From NCBI RefSeq assembly GCF_001746365.1, contig NZ_MJAJ01000006.1, positions 124,001-188,000 on the forward strand: a stretch of DNA of 64,000 bases, read 5' to 3'. Of the stretch, positions 37,526-46,367 are shown one piece after another; positions within the stretch are counted from its first letter, which is position 1; each line of letters begins with the position of its first letter. The notes beneath the pieces were generated by a model. It was given only the letters and a program-made list of their open reading frames with translations, was not told the DNA's origin and did no database searches. This stretch comes from Streptomyces sp. LUP30 (GTDB lineage Bacteria > Actinomycetota > Actinomycetes > Streptomycetales > Streptomycetaceae). A program made the translations under genes and the position numbers.

Positions 37526-39157
37526 ATGCGTGGAGCCACGCACGCCAGGTGGGCCGCATTGGCGGCGGCGGCAGCGCTCACGGCGACGGCCTGCGGGGGC
37601 GGGGGGAGCGGCAGCGGGAGCAGCGACGGGGGCGCGGTGCTCAGCTCGTCCTGGGGAGACCCGCAGAACCCGCTGGAGCCCGCCAACACCAACGAGGTGC
37701 AGGGCGGCAAGGTCCTCGACATGATCTTCCGCAGCCTGAAGAAGTACAACCCGGAGACCGGCGCGGCCGAGGACATGCTGGCCGAGAAGATCGACACCAC
37801 GGACTCCCAGAACTTCACCATCACCGTCAAGGACGGCTGGACGTTCAGCAACGGCGAGAAGGTGACGGCGAAGTCCTTCGTCGACGCCTGGAACTACGGC
37901 GCGAGCCTGAAGAACAATCAGAAGAACGCCTACTTCTTCCAGTACATCGACGGCTACGCCCAGGTGCACCCCGACGGGGGCACGCAGAGCGCCGACACCC
38001 TCTCCGGCCTGAAGGTCGTCAACGACAAGACCTTCACCGTCAAGCTCACGCAGAAGTTCTCCACCTTCCCCGACACCCTGGGCTACCCCGCGTTCGCGCC
38101 GCTGCCCCAGTCCTTCTTCAGCGACCACGCGGGCTGGCTGAAGAAGCCGGTCGGGAACGGTCCGTACACGATCGACTCGTACACCAAGGGCTCGCAGATG
38201 GCCCTGAAGAAGTGGGACGGCTACCCGGGCGACGACAAGGCGCAGAACGGCGGGGTGACGCTGAAGGTCTACACCGACAACAACACCGCCTACACCGACC
38301 TGCTGGCCGGCAACCTCGACCTGGTCGACGACGTGCCCGCGGCCCAGCTCAAGAACGTCAAGGCCGACCTCGGCGACCGCTACCTCAACACCCCGGCCGG
38401 CATCATCCAGACGCTCGCCTTCCCGTTCTACGACCCGAAGTGGAACGCCGCCGGCTCGGCCAAGGTCCGCACCGGTCTGTCCCGCGCGATCGACCGCAAG
38501 CAGATCACCGAGACGATCTTCCAGAACACCCGCACCCCCGCCACCGACTGGACCTCCCCGGTGCTCGGCGAGGAGGGCGGCTTCAAGCAGGGCCTGTGCG
38601 GGGACGCCTGCGACTACGACCCCGCGGCGGCGAAGAAGCTCATCCAGGAGGGCGGCGGCCTCCCCGGCGGCCAGGTCAAGATCACGTACAACGCGGACAC
38701 CGGATCCCACAAGCAGTGGGTCGACGCCGTCTGCAACTCGATCAACAACGCCCTCGGCAACGACAAGGCCTGCGTCGGCAACCCGGTCGGCACCTTCGCG
38801 GACTTCCGCACCCAGATCGGCGAGAAGAAGATGAGCGGCCCGTTCCGGGCGGGGTGGCAGATGGACTACCCCCTCATCCAGAACTTCCTCCAGCCGCTCT
38901 ACTACACGAACGCCTCGTCCAACGACGGCAAGTGGTCGAACAAGCAGTTCGACTCGCTCGTCAACCAGGCCAACACCGAGACCGACACCGCCAAGGCCGT
39001 GCAGACCTTCCAGAAGGCCGAGGAGGTCGTCCGCGACAACATGGCCGCCATCCCGCTCTGGTACCAGAACGGCAGCGCCGGCTACTCCGAGCGGCTCTCG
39101 AACGTCAAGCTCAACCCGTTCTCCGTCCCGGTCTACAACGAGATCAAGGTCGGCTGA
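37526..39157 (+). CDS. Oligopeptide ABC transporter, substrate-binding lipoprotein (importer 2)
   Basis: 543 residues from ATG 37526 (MRGATHARWAALAAAAAL), with GAGGAGG upstream. Lipobox LTATAC with Cys ~24 and a Gly/Ser-rich linker. The SBP_bac_5 domain parallels that of importer 1 almost motif by motif (FRSLKKYNPETGAAED, WTFSNGEKVTAKSFVDAWNYGA, VRTGLSRAIDRKQI, FRAGWQMDYPLIQNFLQPLY), so the two arose by duplication and then diverged. Two extra Cys in VDAVCNSINNALGNDKACVG could form a disulfide absent in importer 1. The permease starts only 6 bp after the stop, without the hairpin seen in importer 1. Confidence 0.92.
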   Translation: MRGATHARWAALAAAAALTATACGGGGSGSGSSDGGAVLSSSWGDPQNPLEPANTNEVQGGKVLDMIFRSLKKYNPETGAAEDMLAEKIDTTDSQNFTITVKDGWTFSNGEKVTAKSFVDAWNYGASLKNNQKNAYFFQYIDGYAQVHPDGGTQSADTLSGLKVVNDKTFTVKLTQKFSTFPDTLGYPAFAPLPQSFFSDHAGWLKKPVGNGPYTIDSYTKGSQMALKKWDGYPGDDKAQNGGVTLKVYTDNNTAYTDLLAGNLDLVDDVPAAQLKNVKADLGDRYLNTPAGIIQTLAFPFYDPKWNAAGSAKVRTGLSRAIDRKQITETIFQNTRTPATDWTSPVLGEEGGFKQGLCGDACDYDPAAAKKLIQEGGGLPGGQVKITYNADTGSHKQWVDAVCNSINNALGNDKACVGNPVGTFADFRTQIGEKKMSGPFRAGWQMDYPLIQNFLQPLYYTNASSNDGKWSNKQFDSLVNQANTETDTAKAVQTFQKAEEVVRDNMAAIPLWYQNGSAGYSERLSNVKLNPFSVPVYNEIKVG

Positions 39158-39163
39158 CCCGCC

Positions 39164-40087
39164 ATGGGCCGGTATGTGATCCGGCGTCTGCTCCAGATGA
39201 TCCCGGTGTTCATCGGGGCCACGCTGCTGATCTTCCTCATGGTGAACGTGATGGGCGACCCCATCGCGGGTCTGTGCGGGGACCGTCAGTGCGACCCGGC
39301 CACCGCCGCCCAGCTGAAGAAGGAGTTCGGCCTCGACAAGCCGGTCTGGCAGCAGTACCTCACCTACATGGGGAACGTCTTCACCGGAGACTTCGGTACG
39401 GCGTTCAACGGCCAGCCGGTCACCGAGCTGATGGCGTCGGCGTTCCCGGTCACCATCCGGCTGACGATCGTCGCGATCCTCTTCGAGATCGTCATCGGCA
39501 TCGTCCTGGGCGTCGTGACGGGCCTGCGCCGTGGCCGGCCCGTCGACACCGGGGTGCTGCTGCTCACCCTCGTGGTCATCTCCGTCCCCACCTTCGTCAC
39601 CGGCCTGCTGCTGCAACTGCTGCTCGGCGTCGAGTGGGGCTGGATCAAGCCGTCGGTCTCCACGGAGGCGACCTTCGGCGAGCTGATCGTGCCGGGCCTG
39701 GTGCTGGCCTCCGTCTCCCTGGCGTACGTCACCCGGCTGACCCGCACGTCCATCGCGGAGAACAAACGGTCCGACTACGTCCGCACGGCCGTCGCCAAGG
39801 GACTGCCCCGGCGCCGGGTCGTCACCCGGCATCTGCTGCGCAACTCGCTCATCCCCGTGGTGACGTTCATCGGGACCGACATCGGCGCCCTGATGGGCGG
39901 CGCGATCGTCACCGAGCGCATCTTCAACATCCACGGCGTCGGCTTCCAGCTCTATCAGGGCATCCTGCGCCAGAACACCCAGACCGTCGTCGGCTTCGTG
40001 ACCGTCCTCGTCCTGGTCTTCCTGGTGGCCAACCTGCTCGTCGACCTGCTGTACGCCGTACTCGACCCGAGGATCCGCTATGCCTGA
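39164..40087 (+). CDS. Peptide ABC transporter permease, OppB/DppB type (importer 2)
   Basis: 307 residues from ATG 39164 (MGRYVIRRLLQMIPVFIG). Six helices, EAA loop TRLTRTSIAENKRSDYVRTA-x-AKGL and the end LYAVLDPRIRYA, as in importer 1. Translationally tied to its neighbours (6 bp behind the binding protein, 8-bp overlap ATGCCTGA with the next gene). Confidence 0.93.
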   Translation: MGRYVIRRLLQMIPVFIGATLLIFLMVNVMGDPIAGLCGDRQCDPATAAQLKKEFGLDKPVWQQYLTYMGNVFTGDFGTAFNGQPVTELMASAFPVTIRLTIVAILFEIVIGIVLGVVTGLRRGRPVDTGVLLLTLVVISVPTFVTGLLLQLLLGVEWGWIKPSVSTEATFGELIVPGLVLASVSLAYVTRLTRTSIAENKRSDYVRTAVAKGLPRRRVVTRHLLRNSLIPVVTFIGTDIGALMGGAIVTERIFNIHGVGFQLYQGILRQNTQTVVGFVTVLVLVFLVANLLVDLLYAVLDPRIRYA

Positions 40088-41120
40088 GCCGACGCCGCCG
40101 GAGCATCACCTGCCGGGCGCGGGCCGCACCCCGGAGGACGGCGCCATCGCCGACACCGGCATGGGCGGGGCGATGGACCTGGCCACGGCGGAGGGCGAGA
40201 CCCTGGAGAGGAGATCCGGCGGGCCGCCGGGCACGGGACCGTCGGGGCGGGACGCGGGAGCGGCCTCGGGCGAACGGGCCCGGTCGCTGTGGTCCGACGC
40301 CTGGCGCGACCTGCGCCGCAACCCGGTCTTCATCATCGCCGCCCTGGTCATCCTCTTCCTGGTCTTCATCTCCCTGTGGCCCGGTTCCATCACCTGGCTG
40401 AGCCCTCTCAAGTGCGACCTCGCCAAGGCCCAGGAGGGCTCCCAGCCCGGCCACCCGTTCGGCTTCGACGGCCAGGGCTGCGACGTGTACACACGCGTCG
40501 TCTACGGCGCCCGCACGTCCGTCACGGTCGGCGTCCTGGCCACGCTCGGCGTGGCCCTGCTCGGCAGCGTGCTGGGCGGTCTCGCCGGCTTCTTCGGAGG
40601 GACGTCGGACTCGCTGCTCTCCCGGATCACCGACGTCTTCTTCGCCATCCCGGTCGTCCTCGGCGGACTCGTCCTCCTCTCCGTCGTGACCAGCAACACG
40701 GTCTGGCCGGTCATCGGGTTCATGGTGCTGCTGGGCTGGCCGCAGATCTCCCGCATCGCCCGCGGCTCGGTGATCACCGCCAAGCAGAACGACTACGTCC
40801 AGGCCGCCCGCGCCCTGGGCGCCTCGAACTCCCGCCTCCTGCTGCGTCACATCACCCCGAACGCCGTCGCCCCGGTCATCGTGGTGGCGACCATCGCGCT
40901 CGGCACGTACATCGCGCTGGAGGCGACCCTGTCCTACCTCGGCGTCGGTCTGAAGCCGCCGACCGTCTCCTGGGGCATCGACATCTCCGCCGCCTCCCCC
41001 TACATCCGCAACGCCCCGCACGCCCTGCTGTGGCCCTCGGGCGCCCTGGCGGTCACGGTCCTGGCGTTCATCATGCTCGGCGACGCGGTCCGCGACGCCC
41101 TCGACCCGAAGCTGAGGTGA
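40080..41120 (+). CDS. Peptide ABC transporter permease, OppC/DppC type (importer 2), long N-terminus
   Basis: 346 residues from ATG 40080. The cytosolic head is ~80 residues, Pro/Gly/Glu-rich (e.g. PEHHLPGAGRTPEDG), about twice that of the importer 1 homologue. Then helix FIIAALVILFLVFISLWPG, the loop HPFGFDGQGCDVYTRVVYGAR, EAA loop NDYVQAARALGASNSRLLL and FIMLGDAVRDALDP. The role of the extra head is unknown. Seven bp separate it from the ATPase gene. Confidence 0.93.
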   Translation: MPEPTPPEHHLPGAGRTPEDGAIADTGMGGAMDLATAEGETLERRSGGPPGTGPSGRDAGAASGERARSLWSDAWRDLRRNPVFIIAALVILFLVFISLWPGSITWLSPLKCDLAKAQEGSQPGHPFGFDGQGCDVYTRVVYGARTSVTVGVLATLGVALLGSVLGGLAGFFGGTSDSLLSRITDVFFAIPVVLGGLVLLSVVTSNTVWPVIGFMVLLGWPQISRIARGSVITAKQNDYVQAARALGASNSRLLLRHITPNAVAPVIVVATIALGTYIALEATLSYLGVGLKPPTVSWGIDISAASPYIRNAPHALLWPSGALAVTVLAFIMLGDAVRDALDPKLR

Positions 41121-41127
41121 CGGTCGG

Positions 41128-42147
41128 ATGCTGCTCGAAGTGCGTGACCTGCACGTGGAGTTCCGCACCCGGGACGGGGTAGCCCGGGCCGTCAACGGCG
41201 TCACCTACGGCGTGGACGCGGGCGAGACCCTCGCCGTGCTCGGCGAGTCCGGCTCCGGCAAGTCCGTCACCGCCCAGGCGATCATGGGCATCCTCGACAT
41301 GCCGCCCGGCCGGATCACCGCCGGCGAGATCGTCTTCCGGGGCCGGGACCTGCTCACGCTCAAGGAGGAGGAGCGCCGTAAGGTCCGCGGGGCCGAGATG
41401 GCGATGATCTTCCAGGACGCCCTGTCCTCCCTGAACCCCGTGCTGTCGGTCGGCGACCAGCTCGGCGAGATGTTCGTCGTGCACCGCGGCATGTCGAGGA
41501 AGGACGCGCGGGCCAGGGCCGTGGAGCTGATGGACCGGGTCCGCATCCCGGCCGCCCGCGAACGCGTCCGGGACTACCCGCACCAGTTCTCCGGGGGCAT
41601 GCGCCAGCGCATCATGATCGCGATGGCCATGGCCCTGGAACCGGCGCTCATCATCGCCGACGAGCCCACCACAGCCCTGGACGTCACGGTCCAGGCCCAG
41701 GTCATGGACCTGCTCGCCGAGCTGCAGCGCGAGTACCACATGGGCCTGATCCTCATCACCCACGACCTGGGCGTGGTCGCGGACGTGGCCGACCGCATCG
41801 CGGTGATGTACGCGGGCCGGATCGTCGAGTCCGCCCCGGTGCACGACATCTACAAGGCCCCGGCGCACCCGTACACCCGCGGCCTGCTCGACTCGATCCC
41901 CCGCCTGGACCAGAAGGGCCAGGAGCTCTACGCCATCAAGGGCCTGCCGCCCAACCTGATGAACATCCCGCCGGGCTGCGCGTTCAACCCGCGCTGCCCG
42001 ATGGCCCAGGACGTGTGCCGCACGGACGTGCCGCCGCTCTACGAGGTCACCGGGGGAACCGAGGCGGCCCGGGTCGCCGGGATCGACGAGTCGCCCGCGG
42101 ACCGCACGAGCGCGTGCCCCTTCTGGAGGGAGTGCCTGCATGGTTGA
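41128..42147 (+). CDS. Peptide ABC transporter ATPase, OppD/DppD type (importer 2)
   Basis: 339 residues from ATG 41128 ([14 protein letters not shown]). Walker [10 protein letters not shown]-loop [11 protein letters not shown], signature FSGGMRQR, Walker [14 protein letters not shown]-loop THDLG. C-terminal Cys motif [14 protein letters not shown] plus SACPFW. Compared with the paralogue it lacks ~14 N-terminal residues. Stop overlaps the next start by 8 bp (ATGGTTGA). Confidence 0.94.
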   Translation: MLLEVRDLHVEFRTRDGVARAVNGVTYGVDAGETLAVLGESGSGKSVTAQAIMGILDMPPGRITAGEIVFRGRDLLTLKEEERRKVRGAEMAMIFQDALSSLNPVLSVGDQLGEMFVVHRGMSRKDARARAVELMDRVRIPAARERVRDYPHQFSGGMRQRIMIAMAMALEPALIIADEPTTALDVTVQAQVMDLLAELQREYHMGLILITHDLGVVADVADRIAVMYAGRIVESAPVHDIYKAPAHPYTRGLLDSIPRLDQKGQELYAIKGLPPNLMNIPPGCAFNPRCPMAQDVCRTDVPPLYEVTGGTEAARVAGIDESPADRTSACPFWRECLHG

Positions 42148-43180
42148 GCCGATTCTGGAGGTCAGCGGGCTGCACAAGCACTACCCGCTGACGCAGGGGA
42201 TCGTCTTCCGCAAACACGTCGGCGCGGTGAAGGCCGTCGACGGCGTGGACTTCACGCTCGGCCGGGGCGAGACGCTGGGCATCGTGGGGGAGTCCGGCTG
42301 CGGCAAGTCGACCGTCGCCAAGATGCTGGTCAACCTGGAGCGGCCCACGCAGGGGCAGATCCGTTACAAGGGCGAGGACGTCACCAGGCTGTCGGGCCGG
42401 GCCCTGAAGGCCGTCCGCCGCAACATCCAGATGGTCTTCCAGGACCCGTACACCTCCCTCAACCCGCGCATGACGGTCGGCGACATCATCGGGGAGCCGT
42501 ACGAGATCCACCCCGAGGTGGCGCCCAAGGGCGACCGGCGCCGCAAGGTCCAGGACCTGCTGGACGTCGTCGGCCTCAACCCCGAGTACATCAACCGCTA
42601 CCCGCACCAGTTCTCCGGCGGCCAGCGCCAGCGCATCGGCATCGCGCGCGGACTGGCCCTGCGCCCGGAGGTGATCGTCGCCGACGAGCCGGTGTCGGCG
42701 CTGGACGTGTCGGTCCAGGCGCAGGTGATCAACCTGATGGACCGGCTGCAGAGCGAATTCGACCTGTCCTACCTCTTCATCGCGCACGACCTGTCGATCG
42801 TCCGGCACATCTCGGACCGGGTCGGGGTGATGTACCTCGGACGGATCGTGGAGATCGGCCGCGACGCCGAGATCTACGACCACCCCACGCACCCGTACAC
42901 CCAGGCCCTCCTCTCCGCGGTCCCGCTGCCGGACCCGGAGGCGCGGGAGCGCCGGGAGCGGATCATCCTGGCGGGCGACGTGCCGTCCCCGACGAACATC
43001 CCCTCCGGCTGCCGCTTCCGCACCCGCTGCTGGAAGGCGCAGGAGCGCTGCGCCCAGGAGGTGCCGGCGCTGGCCGTCCCGGCGCAGTTCCGGCTCGCCA
43101 CGGGTCCGGCGGCCCATGCCTCGGCATGCCACTTCGCCGAGGAGAAACAGGTGGTCCCCCCGGAGGAGCGGGAGAACTGA
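42140..43180 (+). CDS. Peptide ABC transporter ATPase, OppF/DppF type (importer 2)
   Basis: 346 residues from ATG 42140 ([17 protein letters not shown]). Walker [10 protein letters not shown]-loop [11 protein letters not shown], signature FSGGQRQR, Walker [14 protein letters not shown]-loop AHDLS, and C-terminal [14 protein letters not shown] plus SACHF. Very close to its importer 1 counterpart except for the missing ~45-residue head. End of operon; terminator at 43304-43339. Confidence 0.94.
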   Translation: MVEPILEVSGLHKHYPLTQGIVFRKHVGAVKAVDGVDFTLGRGETLGIVGESGCGKSTVAKMLVNLERPTQGQIRYKGEDVTRLSGRALKAVRRNIQMVFQDPYTSLNPRMTVGDIIGEPYEIHPEVAPKGDRRRKVQDLLDVVGLNPEYINRYPHQFSGGQRQRIGIARGLALRPEVIVADEPVSALDVSVQAQVINLMDRLQSEFDLSYLFIAHDLSIVRHISDRVGVMYLGRIVEIGRDAEIYDHPTHPYTQALLSAVPLPDPEARERRERIILAGDVPSPTNIPSGCRFRTRCWKAQERCAQEVPALAVPAQFRLATGPAAHASACHFAEEKQVVPPEEREN

Positions 43181-43303
43181 CCAGGGCGGCGCACACCTGT
43201 GCATTTGCACAGCAACCGCGTTAACACGCAGGCAACTTGGCCGACCCGGTTCCGATATACGGACGCGCCAGGCTGGACAGCGTACGGCCGTGCGGGTGCC
43301 GTA

Positions 43304-43339
43304 AACGGGCCGGGGCGTCTCATGTCGCCCCGGCCCGTT
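43304..43339. terminator. Bidirectional terminator between importer 2 and S9 peptidase
   Basis: AACGGGCCGGGGCG (43304-43317) pairs perfectly with CGCCCCGGCCCGTT (43326-43339), 8-nt loop. It lies 7 bp from the end of the minus-strand peptidase gene and 124 bp from the end of the importer operon. Confidence 0.85.
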
Positions 43340-43345
43340 GCCGTG

Positions 43346-45472
43346 TCAGGTCCGCGCGAGGCCCAGGGAGCGGCGGAGGAAGTCCAGCTGCAGGTGCAGG
43401 AGGTTCTCGGCGACCTGCTCCTGCGGGGTCATGTGGGTCACGCCGGACAGGGGCAGCACCTCGTGCGGCCGGCCGGCGGCGAGCAGCGCCGAGGACAGCC
43501 GCAACGAGTGGGCGACCACCACGTTGTCGTCCGCCAACCCGTGGATGATCAGCATCGGGCGGGCCGGTTCGACGGCGTCCACCAGGCCCTCGTCGTCGAT
43601 CAGCGAGTTGCGCCGGTAGACCTCGGGGCGCTCCCCGGGGTGGCCGAGATAGCGCTCCTGGTAGTGCGTGTCGTACAGGCGCAGGTCGGTGACCGGGGCG
43701 CCGACCACGGCCGCGTGGAAGACGTCGGGGCGGCGCAGCGCCGCGAGTGCGGCCAGGTACCCGCCGAAGGACCAGCCGCGGACGGCCACCCGGGTCAGGT
43801 CGAGCGGGAAGCGTTCGGCGAGCGCGTGCAGGGCGTCCACCTGGTCCTCCAGGGTGATCGCGGCGACGTCGTCCCGGATCGCCTTCTCCCAGGCGGGGGA
43901 GCGGCCCGGCGTCCCCCGGCCGTCGGCGACGATCACCGCGAAGCCCTGGTCCGCGAACCACTGCGAGGTCAGATGCGCGTTGTGGGCGGCCAGCACCCGC
44001 TGTCCGTGCGGCCCGCCGTAGGGGTCCAGGAGGACCGGCAGAGGGGCGTCACCGGGGTAGTCCGTCGGCATAAGCACGGCGCACGGGATGCGTCGTGCGC
44101 CCCCTTCGGCGAAGGTCACGCGGGGGGTCAGACCGGGATCCTCCGCATACGACCGGACGGTTGTCGCCTGCTTCCCCCCGCGCAGCACCCGCGCCACGCT
44201 CCCCGGCCGGTCCGGCGTCGCCGACACCATGACCGTCACCGACCCCGAGCGCACCGCCGAGTGCACCCCGGGCTCCTGGGAGAGGCGTTCCACGCCGAGC
44301 TCGTTGACGCGGTAGACGTGGATCTCGCCGATCTCCGGCGCGGCCGCGTCCTCCCCGGCGGAAGCCGAGACCAGCACGTCGTCCGACGTCACGTCCAGCA
44401 CCGCCCGCACATGCAACTGAGCTCCGGTGAGCGGGCGTTCGCCCACCGTGAGCACCCGCGCCCCGCCCTCGTCCGCGATCCGGACGAGCTGTCCGGAGGG
44501 GCTCCAGCACGGCACCCCGGGGAAAAGTTCCAGCCAAATCCGATCTTCGTCGGCATGCACCATCCGGGTCGTCCCGGAGTCGGTGTCCACGGCCAGGAAC
44601 AACTGACTGCGCTGGTCGCGCGCCTGTACGAGCAGCAGCGGCGCCCCCGCCCCTGACCAGTGCACTCGCGCCAGATACGGGAAGCGCGAGCGGTCCCAGG
44701 AGACCTCCGTGCGCACCCCGTCGAGCCCGAACACGAACAGCCGCACCTCCGCGTTGGCCGTCCCGGCAGCCGGATAGGGCACGTGTTGTGGGTCACGTTT
44801 CGGCTGGGCCGGATCCGAGATCCACCAGCGCTCCACCGGCGTGTCGTCCACCCTCGCGACCAGCAGCCGATCCGACTCCGGAGCCCACCAGAACCCACGC
44901 TGGCGGCCCATCTCCTCGGCCGCGATGAACTCGGCCAGCCCATAGGAAACCGTGTCCGATTCCGGTTCCGCCACCGCCCGGTCGTCCTCGCCCCCGGCGC
45001 CCACCACCCGCAGAGCGCCTCCCGCGACGTACGCCACGAGCCGTCCGTCGGGAGACGGCCGGGGGTCGATCGCCGGCCCGGCGACCGGGAGTTCGGCGGC
45101 CGTCCCGGCCCGCAGCTCGGCCGTGAAAAGCCGTCCTGACAAGGCGAAAGACGCCAGCTCAACGGCATCGTCGGTGGCGTAGCCGACGATGCCGGCGCCA
45201 CCCTCGCGGCTGCGTTCACGGCGCGCCCGCTCCTGGGGCGAGAGGTCCTCCGAGGCGCCGCCGAGCAGGGTGCCCGGGTCGGCGGCGAGGCGTTCCGTAC
45301 CGTCGGCCGGATCGAGGACCCACAGGGCGCCCGCACGGTCCGTGCCGGAGCCGGACCGCAGGAACACGACCCGGGAGCCGTCGGGGGCCACCGTGAACGA
45401 ACGCGGCGCGCCGAGGGTGAAACGCTGGGTGCGGGCGTGCCTGCGGGGGAAGGAGCCGGAGTCGGTCGTCAT
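43346..45472 (-). CDS. S9-family prolyl oligopeptidase / DPP-IV-like serine peptidase
   Basis: 708 residues from ATG 45472 (MTTDSGSFPRRHAR), after GGGGG; a frame extension to 45535 has no ribosome site. The N-terminal two thirds are a DPP-IV-type beta-propeller (FTVAPDGSRVVFLRS, DPRPSPDGRLVAYVAGG, WWAPESDRLLVARVDD). The C-terminal alpha/beta hydrolase has the nucleophile in GWSFGGYL, the acid in IIHGLADDNV and His in GVTHMTPQE, so the triad is complete. It would cleave dipeptides after Pro/Ala from short peptides. No signal peptide, thus intracellular. Next to a peptide importer it may process imported peptides (inference). Confidence 0.92.
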   Translation of the reverse strand: MTTDSGSFPRRHARTQRFTLGAPRSFTVAPDGSRVVFLRSGSGTDRAGALWVLDPADGTERLAADPGTLLGGASEDLSPQERARRERSREGGAGIVGYATDDAVELASFALSGRLFTAELRAGTAAELPVAGPAIDPRPSPDGRLVAYVAGGALRVVGAGGEDDRAVAEPESDTVSYGLAEFIAAEEMGRQRGFWWAPESDRLLVARVDDTPVERWWISDPAQPKRDPQHVPYPAAGTANAEVRLFVFGLDGVRTEVSWDRSRFPYLARVHWSGAGAPLLLVQARDQRSQLFLAVDTDSGTTRMVHADEDRIWLELFPGVPCWSPSGQLVRIADEGGARVLTVGERPLTGAQLHVRAVLDVTSDDVLVSASAGEDAAAPEIGEIHVYRVNELGVERLSQEPGVHSAVRSGSVTVMVSATPDRPGSVARVLRGGKQATTVRSYAEDPGLTPRVTFAEGGARRIPCAVLMPTDYPGDAPLPVLLDPYGGPHGQRVLAAHNAHLTSQWFADQGFAVIVADGRGTPGRSPAWEKAIRDDVAAITLEDQVDALHALAERFPLDLTRVAVRGWSFGGYLAALAALRRPDVFHAAVVGAPVTDLRLYDTHYQERYLGHPGERPEVYRRNSLIDDEGLVDAVEPARPMLIIHGLADDNVVVAHSLRLSSALLAAGRPHEVLPLSGVTHMTPQEQVAENLLHLQLDFLRRSLGLART

Positions 45473-45651
45473 CCCCCGACCATATTGGCCATGCTCCCCC
45501 CTTGTGCGGCTGTGCGCCGAGAGATGCGCGCCCACACATAGTTATGATCACTAGCGCTGCGTGGGTATGAACCTGCTGGCTGATGTATGGATTTACCAGT
45601 TCCCTCGATCTGTTGTCCCCCACGTTCCCGGGTCCTTGGAGGTGAGCCGCC

Positions 45652-45846
45652 GTGGCACTCTCGATTTCGGCGGTGGTGCTGCTGGCGATCGTCGTCTTCC
45701 TGCTGGTCAAGAAGTCGGGACTGAAGGGCGGTCACGCTGTCGTCTGCATCCTGCTCGGCTTCTACCTGGCCTCCTCGACGATCGCGCCCACGATCAGCGA
45801 TCTGACGACGAGCGTGGCGAGCATGATCGGCAGCATCAAGTTCTGA
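45652..45846 (+). CDS. Small two-helix membrane protein
   Basis: 64 residues from GTG 45652, with GGAGG 9 nt upstream. Helix 1 LSISAVVLLAIVVFLLVKK is followed by a Lys/Gly turn and helix 2 VVCILLGFYLASS, then an amphipathic end (ISDLTTSVASMIGSIKF). Strong ribosome site and good codon bias make it real. Short membrane proteins like this are common in Streptomyces without known function. It sits in a 180-bp-spaced divergent arrangement with the S9 peptidase gene. Confidence 0.75.
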   Translation: MALSISAVVLLAIVVFLLVKKSGLKGGHAVVCILLGFYLASSTIAPTISDLTTSVASMIGSIKF

Positions 45847-45956
45847 CGTGTGGCGGCACGGGCTCCGCCCGGCGGCCGCCCGGAACGAGTTCACGGCCGT
45901 CGCCCGCTTCCTCGGCGGCGAGGTCGAAGTACCGGGGGTCGAGGTCGAGCAGACCG

Positions 45957-46139
45957 TCAGCCCTCGGGCACGTATGCCACGACGTCCGCCCGTGCCTCGG
46001 GTGACGACGTGAAGCGCGGGCTGCCGTCGGCGCACTCGCAGTCGCGGACGTGGGCGGCGCCGGGGGTGGTGGCCGTCTCGACGCAAGAGACCCCCTCGGC
46101 GCCGCCGCCGTTCCCGCTCCTGAACCAGGTTCGTCCGCC
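45957..46139 (-). pseudogene. DUF397-family remnant without a start codon
   Basis: On the minus strand, 60 codons from 46139 to TGA 45957-45959 read GGRTWFRSGNGGGAEG..., CVETATTPGAAHVRDC, ...RFTSSPEARADVVAYVPEG. This is the complete DUF397 pattern (W-x-x-S, CVE-A, VRDS/C, PRFT-SP-A-ADFV). But TGA (46140-46142) stands directly upstream, and no ATG/GTG/TTG occurs before the conserved part. The preceding sequence in another frame (GTG ~46170) suggests a frameshift. DUF397 proteins normally pair with XRE regulators; none is adjacent here. Confidence 0.6.
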
Positions 46140-46354
46140 TCAGCCCTGAGCCGGACCGGCGGCCGTTCACCTGCGCCCTGCCGCGCCCTTCCGTGCCCTT
46201 CCGTCACCCGGACCGAGGGCGTTCGGAGCCGCCACGACCCCTGACCGCCGGAAGACCACCCGCTGCCGTGACTGCGGGGACGGGTCGGCGGCGGCATCGA
46301 CGACGAGGGGTGACGGGCGGGCGGGGGCATGACCGGGGGAGGGGGGTCGCCTCG
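46140..46354. other. Spacer between DUF397 remnant and mshB
   Basis: About 215 bp of GC-rich DNA with no supported gene. It may contain the decayed 5' part of the DUF397 gene on the minus strand. Confidence 0.4.
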
Positions 46355-46360
46355 TAGGGT
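46355..46360 (+). promoter_or_regulatory. -10 box TAGGGT of leaderless mshB
   Basis: TAGGGT, then 7 nt, then ATG 46368. Same architecture as dapE and the NUDIX gene. It favours ATG 46368 over ATG 46329. Confidence 0.5.
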
Positions 46361-46367
46361 TGGCCTC

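Noticed and set aside
43199..43303. Short ORFs between importer 2 and its terminator
   Set aside because: They lack ribosome sites and good codon bias; the stretch is the 3' untranslated part ending in the hairpin.
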